A stretch of 64,000 bases of DNA from an uncultured Bacteroidota bacterium. Its GTDB lineage: Bacteria; Bacteroidota; Bacteroidia; Flavobacteriales_F; PHOS-HE28. The stretch spans positions 213,299 to 277,298 of the forward strand of contig CADEDY010000003.1 in the NCBI GenBank assembly GCA_902826215.1, in the 5' to 3' direction. The notes below the pieces were generated by a model, which worked only from the letters and a program-made list of their open reading frames with translations, had not been told where the DNA came from and searched no databases. The translations under genes were made by a program, and so were the position numbers. Shown here one piece after another: positions 1-8,078 of this stretch. Each line of letters starts with the position of its first letter. The stretch's first letter is position 1.

Positions 1-2
1 AC

Positions 3-164
3 GAATGGATCATGATCATCCTAGGCGTTGCCGGTTTGATCTTCCAAGCCATTGCATTGTTCATCCCTGTACCTGGGCCATTTAGTTGGGCCCAGTTCCT
101 TGTCAGTGCCTTCTTCCTTTGGGGAGGTACAGTACCCCGGCGGAAGAGTAACTCAGCTGCGTAA
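3..164 (+). CDS. C-terminal end of a membrane protein (partial)
   Basis: An open frame enters from the left edge and ends at TAA 162-164, giving the last 53 residues of a protein. It contains one clear hydrophobic segment (ILGVAGLIFQAIALFIPV) and a second aromatic-rich one (FLVSAFFLWGG), then a short basic tail (RRKSNSAA). It is probably the last one or two helices of a small integral membrane protein. The family cannot be named from this much sequence. Confidence 0.5.
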   Translation, partial: EWIMIILGVAGLIFQAIALFIPVPGPFSWAQFLVSAFFLWGGTVPRRKSNSAA

Positions 165-222
165 GATGGCTGCAGGGTTGAACAACATCGGTATGTGCTC
201 GAGCAGGTAACACGTTGCGTAG

Positions 223-684
223 ATGGTGTACAAGGTCTTTCATGGTCTCGCGGTTCTGTTCGGATTGATGCTGCTGCCTCAAACCAAAGACACCTTCGCG
301 CGCGCCATCATCGTGCTGCAGATAGCCGCTATTGGATTGGCTCTCTTCGGCTACTTCGTATCCCTCGCAATGATCCTCCTCGCCATTTCAACCCTGTTGA
401 TAGTGCTGTATGCATTCATCCGTATGAGGCACAATGCGCAAAGAGCAGTCGTTCTACTCATTGCGGTGCCAGACCTCTTAGTGCTCGCACATGCGATGAA
501 CCATTGGCCAGGCGCACACCTCTTTGCCTTGTTGATGATCATCCCCGTCTTGGTGTATGTCTTTGGTGTGCTTCGGGATAGGGCAGCATACAAGAATGAG
601 GTCGGTTTCTTAACGATTCTCTTCTACAGCTCCATCAGTACGTTGGTCCATGCAGTCGGTGAGATAATTTCGAGTCCAGAATGA
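223..684 (+). CDS. Small multi-pass membrane protein, unknown function
   Basis: This is a 153-residue protein made almost wholly of hydrophobic stretches, about five potential transmembrane helices (near residues 5-20, 27-65, 72-90, 95-113 and 127-147). The loops are short and there are no recognisable catalytic motifs. The overlapping frame starting at 195 is Arg-rich and lacks this hydrophobic periodicity, so this frame is preferred. No Shine-Dalgarno sequence is visible. It follows another membrane protein end at 164 and may be co-transcribed with it. I do not recognise the family. Confidence 0.6.
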   Translation: MVYKVFHGLAVLFGLMLLPQTKDTFARAIIVLQIAAIGLALFGYFVSLAMILLAISTLLIVLYAFIRMRHNAQRAVVLLIAVPDLLVLAHAMNHWPGAHLFALLMIIPVLVYVFGVLRDRAAYKNEVGFLTILFYSSISTLVHAVGEIISSPE

Positions 685-914
685 AGAGCACCGGCGAGGC
701 GATCTACTATCAAGGACCTCAGGGATGCGATTACTATGAAGTAGTCGTAGAACAAGCTTTCTAGTGACCGGGGCCTGCCCCTCGCAAAACCTCGGGTCGC
801 ACTTTCCACTTGTACCCATCGCTCGTTCCTCGCTGTGGGCTTTTCGCTGCAATCGCTCACGCAGGACCTCAACATCGCATTTGAGCCGCCGTTTTAAGGC
901 TCGTATTTGCAGAT

Positions 915-2189
915 GTGTCAGACGAGCTATATTGCCGCATGACGTTCCAAGAAGCAAAGGAAGCCATCAAGCAGGGCTTTGCAACTCACTCTATCGAGTT
1001 GCTTGATGAGCACGATCGAGAATTATTCTACCGTATTCGAAGTGATGCCTCCTTCCGCATTTCGGAAGCTTCGATTCAAGAGTATTCCGAGGTTCATTCT
1101 CTGTCCGCCCCTTTCGCGAAGAAGCCGACTGAATGTAGCATAGTTAGCGTGGCTTACCGTGAGCACCTAGTGCAGTTTCTCCATCCGCTTCGATCTAGAT
1201 TCTTACCTGCGCGAGATATTGACATTGTGTTTGGAGAGGTCAGTGACGACCACCCCTATGTTCAGATTGGTCCTGGGTCAACCAAGTTCATTTGGACCTT
1301 TCTGTTTGCTGATGGGGCGTTCTTCGATTGGGTGACTGAACGCTTGCGGTTCAGAATTAACCGCGACCCCAATAGAGAGTTCGTCGAGGAGATACTGCGA
1401 CCTATGACAATCAAGGTTCACAATATCAACGCGGCCGATGAGGACTCAGCTCTCAGGGTTTCTGATCCGTTGATAGATGCCTGTTTGTTCAGTTATGCGT
1501 CACTAAAGGAGAGTCCAATTGGGTTGATGGAAGAATGGCCCAGAAGAAGAGCTGGGCGCACTGATAGGATAGAGCCGGTGCATAGGGGCAACACATTCTC
1601 ACTTCCTGCAGTAAAATTCAACCCGCACCTCGTCAGTTTTTACCAACTGGCTGCAAGCACCGATATCCCGTCTTATAAGTTCCTTTCATACTACCATATC
1701 TTGGAGTATCACTTTGTTTCGGTCTCAGATCAGATTCTGTACGATCGTCTGTCTCGCAGGATCAATGATTTGAGGTTCAAGACTACTGCTACAAACTTGG
1801 ACCGCATCATCCAAGATGTCAACGACCATCGCAGTGAATCAGATGAGACGGAGATGTTGAAGAACGTCTTGGCCAAGTATGTTATCGAAGACGAGTTGAT
1901 CGAGTTCATTCGCAAATACGAAGAGGTACTTGGCGAGAACATTTACACCAAGAAGCGCGTCATTTTTGGGACAGAGATAGCGGGAACAAATTTGGCGACG
2001 GGACACGTTTTCGGTGTGGTTGCGAAACACATCAAAGCGACCAGGAATGCGCTTGTGCATTCTTCGGATCGCCATGAAAGGAACTCGCGTTTCATTCCAT
2101 ACTCGGCAGCCAGCATTAACCTCGTAGAGAAAGAGGTTCCGGTTGTGAAATTTCTCGCTGAGAAAGTTATTGTCGCTACGGCTGAGTAA
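915..2189 (+). CDS. HEPN-motif protein, possible RNase/defence protein
   Basis: This is a 424-residue soluble protein with no signal peptide. The C-terminal third is helical and carries R377-N-A-L-V-H382, an Rx4H motif of the kind that forms the active site of HEPN ribonucleases. The preceding stretch (about 250-370) is charged and helix-rich (YHILEYHFVSVSDQ), as seen in HEPN domains C-terminal to unknown sensor domains. The N-terminal 240 residues match nothing I recognise. The frame opens at GTG 915; an ATG at 939 is an equally good start. Base composition is AT-richer than in neighbouring genes, consistent with horizontal acquisition. The HEPN call rests on the motif and its helical context only. 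Confidence 0.75.
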   Translation: MSDELYCRMTFQEAKEAIKQGFATHSIELLDEHDRELFYRIRSDASFRISEASIQEYSEVHSLSAPFAKKPTECSIVSVAYREHLVQFLHPLRSRFLPARDIDIVFGEVSDDHPYVQIGPGSTKFIWTFLFADGAFFDWVTERLRFRINRDPNREFVEEILRPMTIKVHNINAADEDSALRVSDPLIDACLFSYASLKESPIGLMEEWPRRRAGRTDRIEPVHRGNTFSLPAVKFNPHLVSFYQLAASTDIPSYKFLSYYHILEYHFVSVSDQILYDRLSRRINDLRFKTTATNLDRIIQDVNDHRSESDETEMLKNVLAKYVIEDELIEFIRKYEEVLGENIYTKKRVIFGTEIAGTNLATGHVFGVVAKHIKATRNALVHSSDRHERNSRFIPYSAASINLVEKEVPVVKFLAEKVIVATAE

Positions 2190-2334
2190 CGAGACGTCCC
2201 AACGGCCTGTAGGGTGCCCCAGTTTCTAAGCGTAGCCTGTGGCAACGCAAGCACATGATTTTGGTAGCCATAGACAAACGCAGGGCGTCATCCCAAACCA
2301 GTGCAACCTCCATAGTGGTCTCCCTCGCAGTTGG

Positions 2335-2368
2335 CGGCGACCCTGCGGCCTGTAGCCGTGATCAACGC
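2335..2368. repeat. 34-bp repeat, copy 1 (downstream of a minus-strand gene)
   Basis: This 34-bp stretch recurs at 6649-6682 with five mismatches. In both places it lies at or just past the 3' end of a minus-strand gene (stop at 2362 and stop at 6700). No hairpin with a T-tract is evident, so calling it a terminator is not supported. Confidence 0.4.
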
Positions 2369-3255
2369 TGCAGGATGATCCGAGCGTGCAGGTGTTCGTT
2401 GCCCACTACCACACTGGCGTGATAGAGGCCCGGTGCATTTCCAGAGAGATCGAGCACGAGGGGTTGGTTTACCGGCCGCTCACCTCGAAGCTGTTGTTCG
2501 AGGACCGTCCGGCCGTGGACGTCACGCACACGCACGGTCGCCGGACCGGGCGGTAGGGTGCCGATGGATAGATGGACCACACCAACGCTGGGGTTCGGAT
2601 ACACGCGTGCTTCCAGGGGCATGGTCCGATCCGCCACGGCGGTCGGCAGTTCCGGGCATACCGTCGGCACGGTGTTGTTCGCGATCCCTCTGTTGAACAC
2701 CGGATCGCCGTTCTGGTAGCTGCACATGAGCTGGTAGTCGGGGTCTGAGACCATGTGATAGAAAGGGGTCAGCGGCATGGCCGTATGTCCAACACCTTCG
2801 ATCCAGGTTTCAAAGAAGAAGGGGGTACTGCCCACATAATGGCGAAGCTGCAGTCGTCTTCGTTTTTCGCCATTGCTCACGTTGACGGAATCGACGGCAT
2901 CCACCACGTAGTTGTATCCGTTCCCGAGCACGATGTTGTCGGTCAGCTGCAAGGAGAAATCGAACATCAGGATCTCCTGTCCGGACCAGGGGATGTATTT
3001 GTAAACCTTCTTGTTGGTCACATCCTCGCGCACCAGGTCGGGTTCCGTACCGGCCCAGGAGCGGACATATTTCTTGTACACCGTTGAGTTGATCGTGGTA
3101 TCCTGTTCGTATTGCAACCAATAGTCGTCAATGATGCCCATGATGGTGGTCACACGCACGGTCCACACCGAATTATCAAGCAGCGGTGGGTAGTCCTGAC
3201 CGCGCGCAACGAAGGTGACGATGCATGCCAGGAGCACCAGTACGTGTTGTTTCAT
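2362..3255 (-). CDS. Secreted protein with T9SS type A sorting domain
   Basis: This is a 297-residue protein. The start at 3255 is chosen because the reading begins with a good signal peptide (MKQHVLVLLACIVTFVARGQ) and because a -7-like TATATTCG lies 7 bases upstream; the frame stays open further upstream but that part is Arg-rich. The central region (about 30-200) has no family I recognise. The last 80 residues are a T9SS sorting domain with YPNPSVG and the ending ARIILQR, which targets the protein through the outer membrane for surface attachment or release. It stands alone on the minus strand. Confidence 0.85.
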   Translation of the reverse strand: MKQHVLVLLACIVTFVARGQDYPPLLDNSVWTVRVTTIMGIIDDYWLQYEQDTTINSTVYKKYVRSWAGTEPDLVREDVTNKKVYKYIPWSGQEILMFDFSLQLTDNIVLGNGYNYVVDAVDSVNVSNGEKRRRLQLRHYVGSTPFFFETWIEGVGHTAMPLTPFYHMVSDPDYQLMCSYQNGDPVFNRGIANNTVPTVCPELPTAVADRTMPLEARVYPNPSVGVVHLSIGTLPPGPATVRVRDVHGRTVLEQQLRGERPVNQPLVLDLSGNAPGLYHASVVVGNEHLHARIILQR

Positions 3256-3262
3256 CTTGGTC

Positions 3263-3270
3263 CGAATATA
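3263..3270 (-). promoter_or_regulatory. -7 promoter-like element TATATTCG
   Basis: On the minus strand TATATTCG fits the Bacteroidota -7 pattern TAnnTTTG/TTCG and lies 7 bases before the ATG at 3255. This implies a very short or absent leader. No matching -33 TTG element is obvious. Confidence 0.4.
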
Positions 3271-3504
3271 GGGGTGTTCGAAGCGGCCGGGGGTCTTCCT
3301 CTTCCGCAACTTACCTACCACTGCTTTTGAGCGATGGACCTCTACTGCACGCAGTTTACCCCTCGCTGCCGCGCGTCTGTGCCCCGCGCGATCCACGCGC
3401 TCCTGTTCAAAAGCATCGGCGGCCCCGGATCCCGATCACAAGAGGGGCGATGCAAATTAGCAGTACGCATGGCGCCCGTTCGCGGCGTCGCAATGGGCGG
3501 GAGC

Positions 3505-3948
3505 ATGGAAGATGAGCCTGATCGTTCCTTTAGCAGCGCTGCCGGCCGCCCAATTTCATTGCGCTCTTTAGCGCCGTTCGACCTTCACCCCAAGACCTTC
3601 AAAGCGTTCTACGAGGCACGCGAAACCCCCGATCTGGAGGCCAAGGAACATCTGCTGGCCCGTATAACGCCGCGTGAGTTGGTCTTTATCGAATATGTGT
3701 GCCAACATCCGGAGGAAACGGATGAGGAGATCAGGACCGCTTTGGGCTTGAAGGAGAGCACCGTACTGGCCTACTTCACCCATTTGGGACGGAATTTCAA
3801 AGTGCGCACGAGCGCGGATCTCAGACGGTGGGCAAGCAAGAACCGGTTGGTGAGCCTGCCCGATGACGGCCCGGTGGATGACCCGCCGGAAGACCCGCCG
3901 AACGAACCGCCGAAACCGGGCTTCGATCCGTGGGTGAGGTGGTACTAG
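3505..3948 (+). CDS. LuxR/GerE-like HTH protein with acidic proline-rich tail
   Basis: This protein of about 147 residues has a central HTH segment (TPRELVFIEYVCQHPEETDEEI, with GLKESTVLAYFTHLGRNF), resembling a GerE/LuxR-type DNA-binding domain where a recognition helix follows 'STVLAY'. There is no receiver domain. The last 30 residues are Asp/Pro-rich (DDPPEDPPNEPPKP) and end in an aromatic motif (WVRWY). ATG 3505 or 3493 are both possible; upstream in-frame sequence is not protein-like. A fibronectin type III gene follows about 580 bases downstream, the same arrangement as at 41293-43014. It probably binds DNA; its targets are unknown. Confidence 0.7.
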   Translation: MEDEPDRSFSSAAGRPISLRSLAPFDLHPKTFKAFYEARETPDLEAKEHLLARITPRELVFIEYVCQHPEETDEEIRTALGLKESTVLAYFTHLGRNFKVRTSADLRRWASKNRLVSLPDDGPVDDPPEDPPNEPPKPGFDPWVRWY

Positions 3949-4526
3949 CACGGCAGTGGTTCGATGCAGGACGGACGTACAGTGTGCAGCTTACGTAGGA
4001 CTGATCGATGCGACGTTCTTTGTTGGTCAACCGATCCGAATACCCCAAAGGGGCCGGCGCCCACCCCAACGGTCCGCGTGCCCTTCCGAACGGGTTCCGT
4101 TCAAACCCTTCGGACTGCTGGCCGCTTACCAAATAGACCGCTCCCGAGCATTTGGGAACGGCCGCCATTCCCACTTGGAACACCGCGTGCGCCACATGCA
4201 CGGCGTTGTGTCCAACGGGAGGCTTGAACAGTTCCACGGGTTGCACAAGCGAACCGATCGGGGTAGCGATGAATGCCTTGGGATGATGCGTCGCCCCCGT
4301 GTTGAACGCCCATGATCCAGTAGGTTCTTTCCCTTCGTCCAGTGTACATCGGACCGTTCCTTGAGGACCGGTCGGCGAACCCGAAGAACCGCACACGAGC
4401 ACCACGGGAACGGTCGAGAACGCGATGGGAACGGATGTTGAACTTGTGGGAAAGTACAGTGGTATCAAGGGTTTACAGACGGATCACCCGTTCCTGACGT
4501 TGTATGCAAGAGCAACACCCATCACC
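3949..4526. other. 578-bp spacer with no convincing gene
   Basis: All candidate frames here are compositional shadows. A minus-strand open frame (3821-4468) runs into the 3' end of the HTH gene and its C-terminus is Arg/Ser/Pro-rich, so it is not accepted as a gene. The spacer separates the HTH gene from the FN3 gene. Near its end is one TATGCA half-site (4503-4508), the same hexamer as in the palindromes at 42213-42248, but no second arm is present. Confidence 0.4.
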
Positions 4527-5144
4527 ATGAGCACCGTGGTCGGAGGCATGAAAGGGCTGCGCGCCGTGGACCTGGCGAGCATGGCCCGACGCATTGAAGA
4601 GCACATGACCGGCAATCCGAATTTCCCGGATGCAGGTCCGTTGGTGGCGCAAGTGGTCGCGGCGCGACAGGCCTTGATGTTGGCCATCGTTGACGCCATG
4701 GATGGTGGCCGCACCGCGCACTACATCCAACGGGAGCGCAAGGCGGCACTGAAGAACGCAATGACCATGCTCTTGAACCATGTGCTGAGCGTGGCCTTGG
4801 GCGACCCGGTCAAATTGGTGAGCACCGGCTTTCCACAGCGCAGGCCGTCGCTGCGCATCGGACCCTTGACCGCCCCTAGGAAGTTGGTCGCACGCAATGG
4901 CGATCATCCGGGACAGATCCACGTGCATTGGGCTCCGGTGTATGGGTCACGCCTGTATCGTTTGGAAATGAATGATGGTGACCCGGACCAAGAAGAGGGC
5001 TGGCGCACGGTAGCGGAGGTGAGTGCTGCCCGCTTCACCATGGAGGGTTTGGCCTCGCTGCGCTACTATTGGTTCCGGGTGGTCGCCATCGGCACGGCGG
5101 GGGAGAGTCCGTACAGCGATCCGGCGCGGAGCGTGGCACTATGA
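4527..5144 (+). CDS. Fibronectin type III domain protein (family of unknown function), copy 1
   Basis: This is a 205-residue protein. Residues 1-100 form a helical N-terminal domain with the signature HMTGNPNFPD and a downstream GG; residues 115-205 form one fibronectin type III domain (IHVHWAPVYGSRLYRLE, LRYYWFRVVAI, GESPYSDPARSVAL). The same layout and signature occur in the protein at 42391-43014 (KMTGNAFFPD), so the two are paralogs. There is no signal peptide, so the location is probably cytoplasmic. ATG 4527 is chosen because homology to the paralog starts just downstream; the frame is open from 4425. The partner bound by the FN3 domain is unknown. An HTH gene lies upstream in both copies. 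Confidence 0.85.
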   Translation: MSTVVGGMKGLRAVDLASMARRIEEHMTGNPNFPDAGPLVAQVVAARQALMLAIVDAMDGGRTAHYIQRERKAALKNAMTMLLNHVLSVALGDPVKLVSTGFPQRRPSLRIGPLTAPRKLVARNGDHPGQIHVHWAPVYGSRLYRLEMNDGDPDQEEGWRTVAEVSAARFTMEGLASLRYYWFRVVAIGTAGESPYSDPARSVAL

Positions 5145-5334
5145 TGGTGGCTTGTTGATTTGATCCAAGGCAAGGTGTCCTTTAATCATCCGCCCACTGT
5201 CCTCCGCTATTGAGCGTACGAATCGGCGATCCGAAGCCCATACGCCAGTAGGGTCATCGAGTCGGGATGTCCATGAGGAGCCCCGTTGCAGGCGTTGGCG
5301 CTCAAGCCGTACATTCGGTAGCCATTCGACCCCT

Positions 5335-6366
5335 ATGCTGAACCGCCTCGGTCATTTGAACAGGTATGTGCGCATGCATGTATGCGCGCTTGTCCCGCTG
5401 TTGCTCTGCATGGGTTCTCGTTCAGCTGTCGCTCAGAATTTGGTGCCTAACCCAAGTTTTGAGGAGTATTCTACTTGCCCACACGGCTTGAGTGATTTCG
5501 GGGGAGTTGTTGACTGGTGGGGAGCATTCCGAAGCCCTGATTATTTCAATGGGTGCGATGATGACACCATGAGCGTTCCGTACAATGCCGTAGGTTATCA
5601 ATGGCCGGCTGAGGGAAGCGCGTACATAGGGCTGATCACCTACACATGGCATGGTCACGAATTCGTCCAAGCCGAATTGACGGAAGCCCTAGTGCCCGGG
5701 ATCCCCGCTCATGTGAGCATGAAGGTCTCTCCGGGTGGTTTCGGGATTCCGAGATGGTGCAGTCCGGGCCTTGTATCGAACAACGTGGGCATGCGCTTCA
5801 GCGTGAACGCCACGACTTTCAATTTTGACATCGAGACGGAGTTCAACTCTGCCGTGCTCCATGCTAGTGATGTACTCTTCGATACAGAAGCGTGGGTAAT
5901 ACTGAGCACGACCTTCATTCCCGATTCGGCCTATCGATTCATACAACTTGGTAATTTCTTTGCTGACTCGCTCACTTCCATCGCCATCATTGACCCTGTA
6001 GCAGTTCTGGCTTGGGACGATGGCCTTGGTCCCGCGTATGCCTTCATCGACCAAGTCTGCGTATCTCAGGTGGATGGTGTTTGTGAGCATGCTGTTGCTA
6101 TCGGCGAGCACGTGCTTGATCCTCCAATACCATGCATTGTCGTGGCGGAGGAGCTTCCACTGCAAGCCCTCGTGCGGGCAACGAATGAAGTTGTCGTTGA
6201 GGCACGGATCACAGACACATCAGGACGAGTTGTGCGTTCGCTAGGTCAGCGAGAGATCGAGACCAATTCAATGTTAAGGGTCGATCACCTTCCACATGGC
6301 ATGTATCTATTGCGCTTTACCACTTCAGGTCACACTGTCGTTGTAAGCCGATTCGTCAAACTGTGA
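5335..6366 (+). CDS. Secreted protein with T9SS sorting domain
   Basis: This is a 343-residue protein with a signal peptide (hydrophobic core VCALVPLLLCMG, then AVAQ) followed by NLVPNPSFEEYSTCP, an N-terminal motif frequent in Bacteroidota surface proteins. The middle (about 50-240) resembles a beta-sandwich but no enzyme motif is seen. The last 75 residues form a sorting domain (ARITDTSGRVVRSLG, GMYLLRF, ending SRFVKL). ATG 5374 is an alternative start that still leaves a signal peptide. It is flanked by spacers and is probably monocistronic. Confidence 0.85.
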   Translation: MLNRLGHLNRYVRMHVCALVPLLLCMGSRSAVAQNLVPNPSFEEYSTCPHGLSDFGGVVDWWGAFRSPDYFNGCDDDTMSVPYNAVGYQWPAEGSAYIGLITYTWHGHEFVQAELTEALVPGIPAHVSMKVSPGGFGIPRWCSPGLVSNNVGMRFSVNATTFNFDIETEFNSAVLHASDVLFDTEAWVILSTTFIPDSAYRFIQLGNFFADSLTSIAIIDPVAVLAWDDGLGPAYAFIDQVCVSQVDGVCEHAVAIGEHVLDPPIPCIVVAEELPLQALVRATNEVVVEARITDTSGRVVRSLGQREIETNSMLRVDHLPHGMYLLRFTTSGHTVVVSRFVKL

Positions 6367-6466
6367 GCGCACGAGACCACCGATGGCTGTACTTTGACAG
6401 CTGCCCTTGCTCGGTCCAAGTCGTCAGAATGACTCCAGCGCGATAGGGTGAACTCCCGAGCGCCGA

Positions 6467-6600
6467 TCACGTGGAAACCGCTTCATACTCCCTCCAAACA
6501 TCCTCCACGATCTGTCCGGCCGAGCGGATGTCGTTCATGCCACCAACGCTGGTCCCTGCGTAGCAGCCTCCTTCTGAAAGCTGCAGCGTACGTCCGCACT
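6467..6600 (-). pseudogene. Possible remnant of a nitronate monooxygenase-type flavin oxidoreductase C-terminus
   Basis: The minus-strand frame ending at TGA 6469-6467 reads SEGGCYAGTSVGGMNDIRSA followed by a helix GQIVEDVWREYEAV. This resembles the C-terminal end of NAD(P)H-dependent flavin oxidoreductases (2-nitropropane dioxygenase family). Only about 45 residues are present and nothing upstream continues the domain, so if the match is real this is a gene fragment. The identification is from memory of the family's C-terminal pattern and is weak. The rest of the 6367-6699 spacer shows only the 34-bp repeat. Confidence 0.3.
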
Positions 6601-6648
6601 ATTGATCCATCAAGGTCAGCTTTTAGACCACCGCAGGGTATGCCGCTT

Positions 6649-6682
6649 CGGCGACCCTGTGGCTCGGAGCCGTGATCACCGC
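6649..6682. repeat. 34-bp repeat, copy 2
   Basis: This is the second copy of the 34-bp sequence at 2335-2368 (five mismatches). It lies 18 bases past the stop codon of the minus-strand membrane protein gene ending at 6700, matching the position of copy 1 relative to its gene. Confidence 0.4.
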
Positions 6683-6699
6683 ACCTTCTGTCCGCCTCA

Positions 6700-7308
6700 T
6701 TAATGCCCGTGCATCAGAGGCATGTAGTGCTCCCACGTGTTGCCCTCGATGCTCTCCCGACGCGCTTGTAGCAGATCAGCAGTCGCCTCATCGTGGGTTG
6801 TCATGGCGGCTTCTATGGCCATGCTGTTCGCAGCGAGCGCTTCGGCCGTGCGCCCTTCGTGCAGCAGGAAGAAGCTGTACTTGTCCCAGGTCCGGTAGTC
6901 GCTCTCCTGCTCCAGGCTGAAGCGCAGGTTGGTGAAGTAGAAGCGCTTGGAAGTGGGCGCGGCCATCACGAGCATCACCACGATGAAGGCGCCTGCGAGT
7001 TGAGGTACTGCCGATGGCTTGGGCCGTTCGCGGATCGCAACGATGACCGCTACGAGGGTGGCGGCTGCCGCAAGGATGAGCGTGGCGGTGCGGAAGGGGA
7101 ATAGCTTCAGCAGCGCCACGAGATGCAGCAGCCAGGTCCAGAAAGCCAGGTGGCACCAGGCTTCCGGTTTTCGCGCCTTGCTCAGGCCGGGAATGTTCGA
7201 CCCGATGCCAAGCACAACCACCACGAGCAACAGTACGGTATGGTAGGGGATGTGCAGCACCTTCAGCACCAGGCCGAGGATAAAGGCGAGGATCAGAGCC
7301 AGGCGCAT
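6700..7308 (-). CDS. Membrane protein of unknown function
   Basis: This is a 202-residue protein. The first 120 residues hold about four transmembrane helices (LALILAFILGLVLKVLHI, TVLLLVVVVLGIG, an AFWTWLLHLVALLKLF segment, ATLILAAAATLVAVIVA, AFIVVMLVMA). The remaining 80 residues are soluble and helical (YFTNLRFSLEQESDYRTWDKY, TAEALAANSMAIEAAM), possibly a short TPR-like tail. The gene precedes nothing on the same strand within 600 bases and lies 20 bases downstream of the DUF4386-like gene, so the two are probably one transcript. The family is not recognised. Confidence 0.75.
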   Translation of the reverse strand: MRLALILAFILGLVLKVLHIPYHTVLLLVVVVLGIGSNIPGLSKARKPEAWCHLAFWTWLLHLVALLKLFPFRTATLILAAAATLVAVIVAIRERPKPSAVPQLAGAFIVVMLVMAAPTSKRFYFTNLRFSLEQESDYRTWDKYSFFLLHEGRTAEALAANSMAIEAAMTTHDEATADLLQARRESIEGNTWEHYMPLMHGH

Positions 7309-7327
7309 GGGTCAAAACTACTCATGG

Positions 7328-7948
7328 TCAGTTCGTAAGCGCTTTTCCCCCCTTCACCAACAGCCACACCGCCAGGGCCATCTCGCCGAAGATGCTCGGC
7401 ACGGCCACCAGCGCGAGGAAGAGGTCGGCATGCTCCGCATAGTTGGGCAACAGGAAATGAGCGCAGGTATCCACCGCGTACATGATACCGGCGATCACCA
7501 GGAAGATGGCGATGAGCCGGGGACGGCCGAGGATGCGGCCCAGTAGCATCAGGTGGAAGCCGAAGAAGAACAGCCCGATGAGCCAGATGGTGTTGAAGAC
7601 GTCGACCTGATGGAGGATGGCTTCGCTGGTGTTCAGCTTCAGCGCCAGCGGTAAGGCGAAGATCGCCACGGCCATGATCGCCGCATGCATCATGCGGAAG
7701 AGCATGCTCGGCAGTGATAGCGGATGGTCCTTGAACAGCACGTAGAGTGCCCAGGCCACCACGACATCGAACACGACCGTGACCATGAACGCCAGGATGC
7801 CTACGCGCACCAGGCCCGGCTCGTATCCCACAAGCAGTTCGGGCTCCTGTTTGAGTCGTTCGAGCATCATGAAATTGGCGAAGATGGCCGCGAAGAAGAT
7901 GATCCAATAACCGATGCCTGCGATGATGGCGAGGGTCCGCTTGTTCAT
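7328..7948 (-). CDS. DUF4386 family membrane protein
   Basis: This is a 206-residue integral membrane protein with six predicted helices beginning right after MNKRTLAII. Its pattern, including FFGFHLMLLGRI and AHFLLPNY, fits the DUF4386 family, whose function is unknown. The start at 7948 is chosen because upstream in-frame residues are Ser/Arg-rich and not conserved-looking. It is divergent from the LuxR-type gene at 8079, so about 130 bases between them should carry both promoters. The downstream membrane gene (6700-7308) follows after 19 bases. Confidence 0.8.
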   Translation of the reverse strand: MNKRTLAIIAGIGYWIIFFAAIFANFMMLERLKQEPELLVGYEPGLVRVGILAFMVTVVFDVVVAWALYVLFKDHPLSLPSMLFRMMHAAIMAVAIFALPLALKLNTSEAILHQVDVFNTIWLIGLFFFGFHLMLLGRILGRPRLIAIFLVIAGIMYAVDTCAHFLLPNYAEHADLFLALVAVPSIFGEMALAVWLLVKGGKALTN

Positions 7949-8078
7949 GGGGTGTTCGGCTTTCTGGTTCGTGTTGATCGTGGTTTGATCGACCTGGGTG
8001 AAGCGTTGAATATAGGACCATCTGCAATTCGCGGCCGCTACCGCGACGGATCCGCGTGACGACGATGCGCTACCGCCG

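Noticed and set aside
3821..4468. Minus-strand frame in the spacer before the first FN3 gene
   Set aside because: It overlaps the end of the HTH gene, has an Arg/Ser/Pro-rich tail and no recognisable motif.
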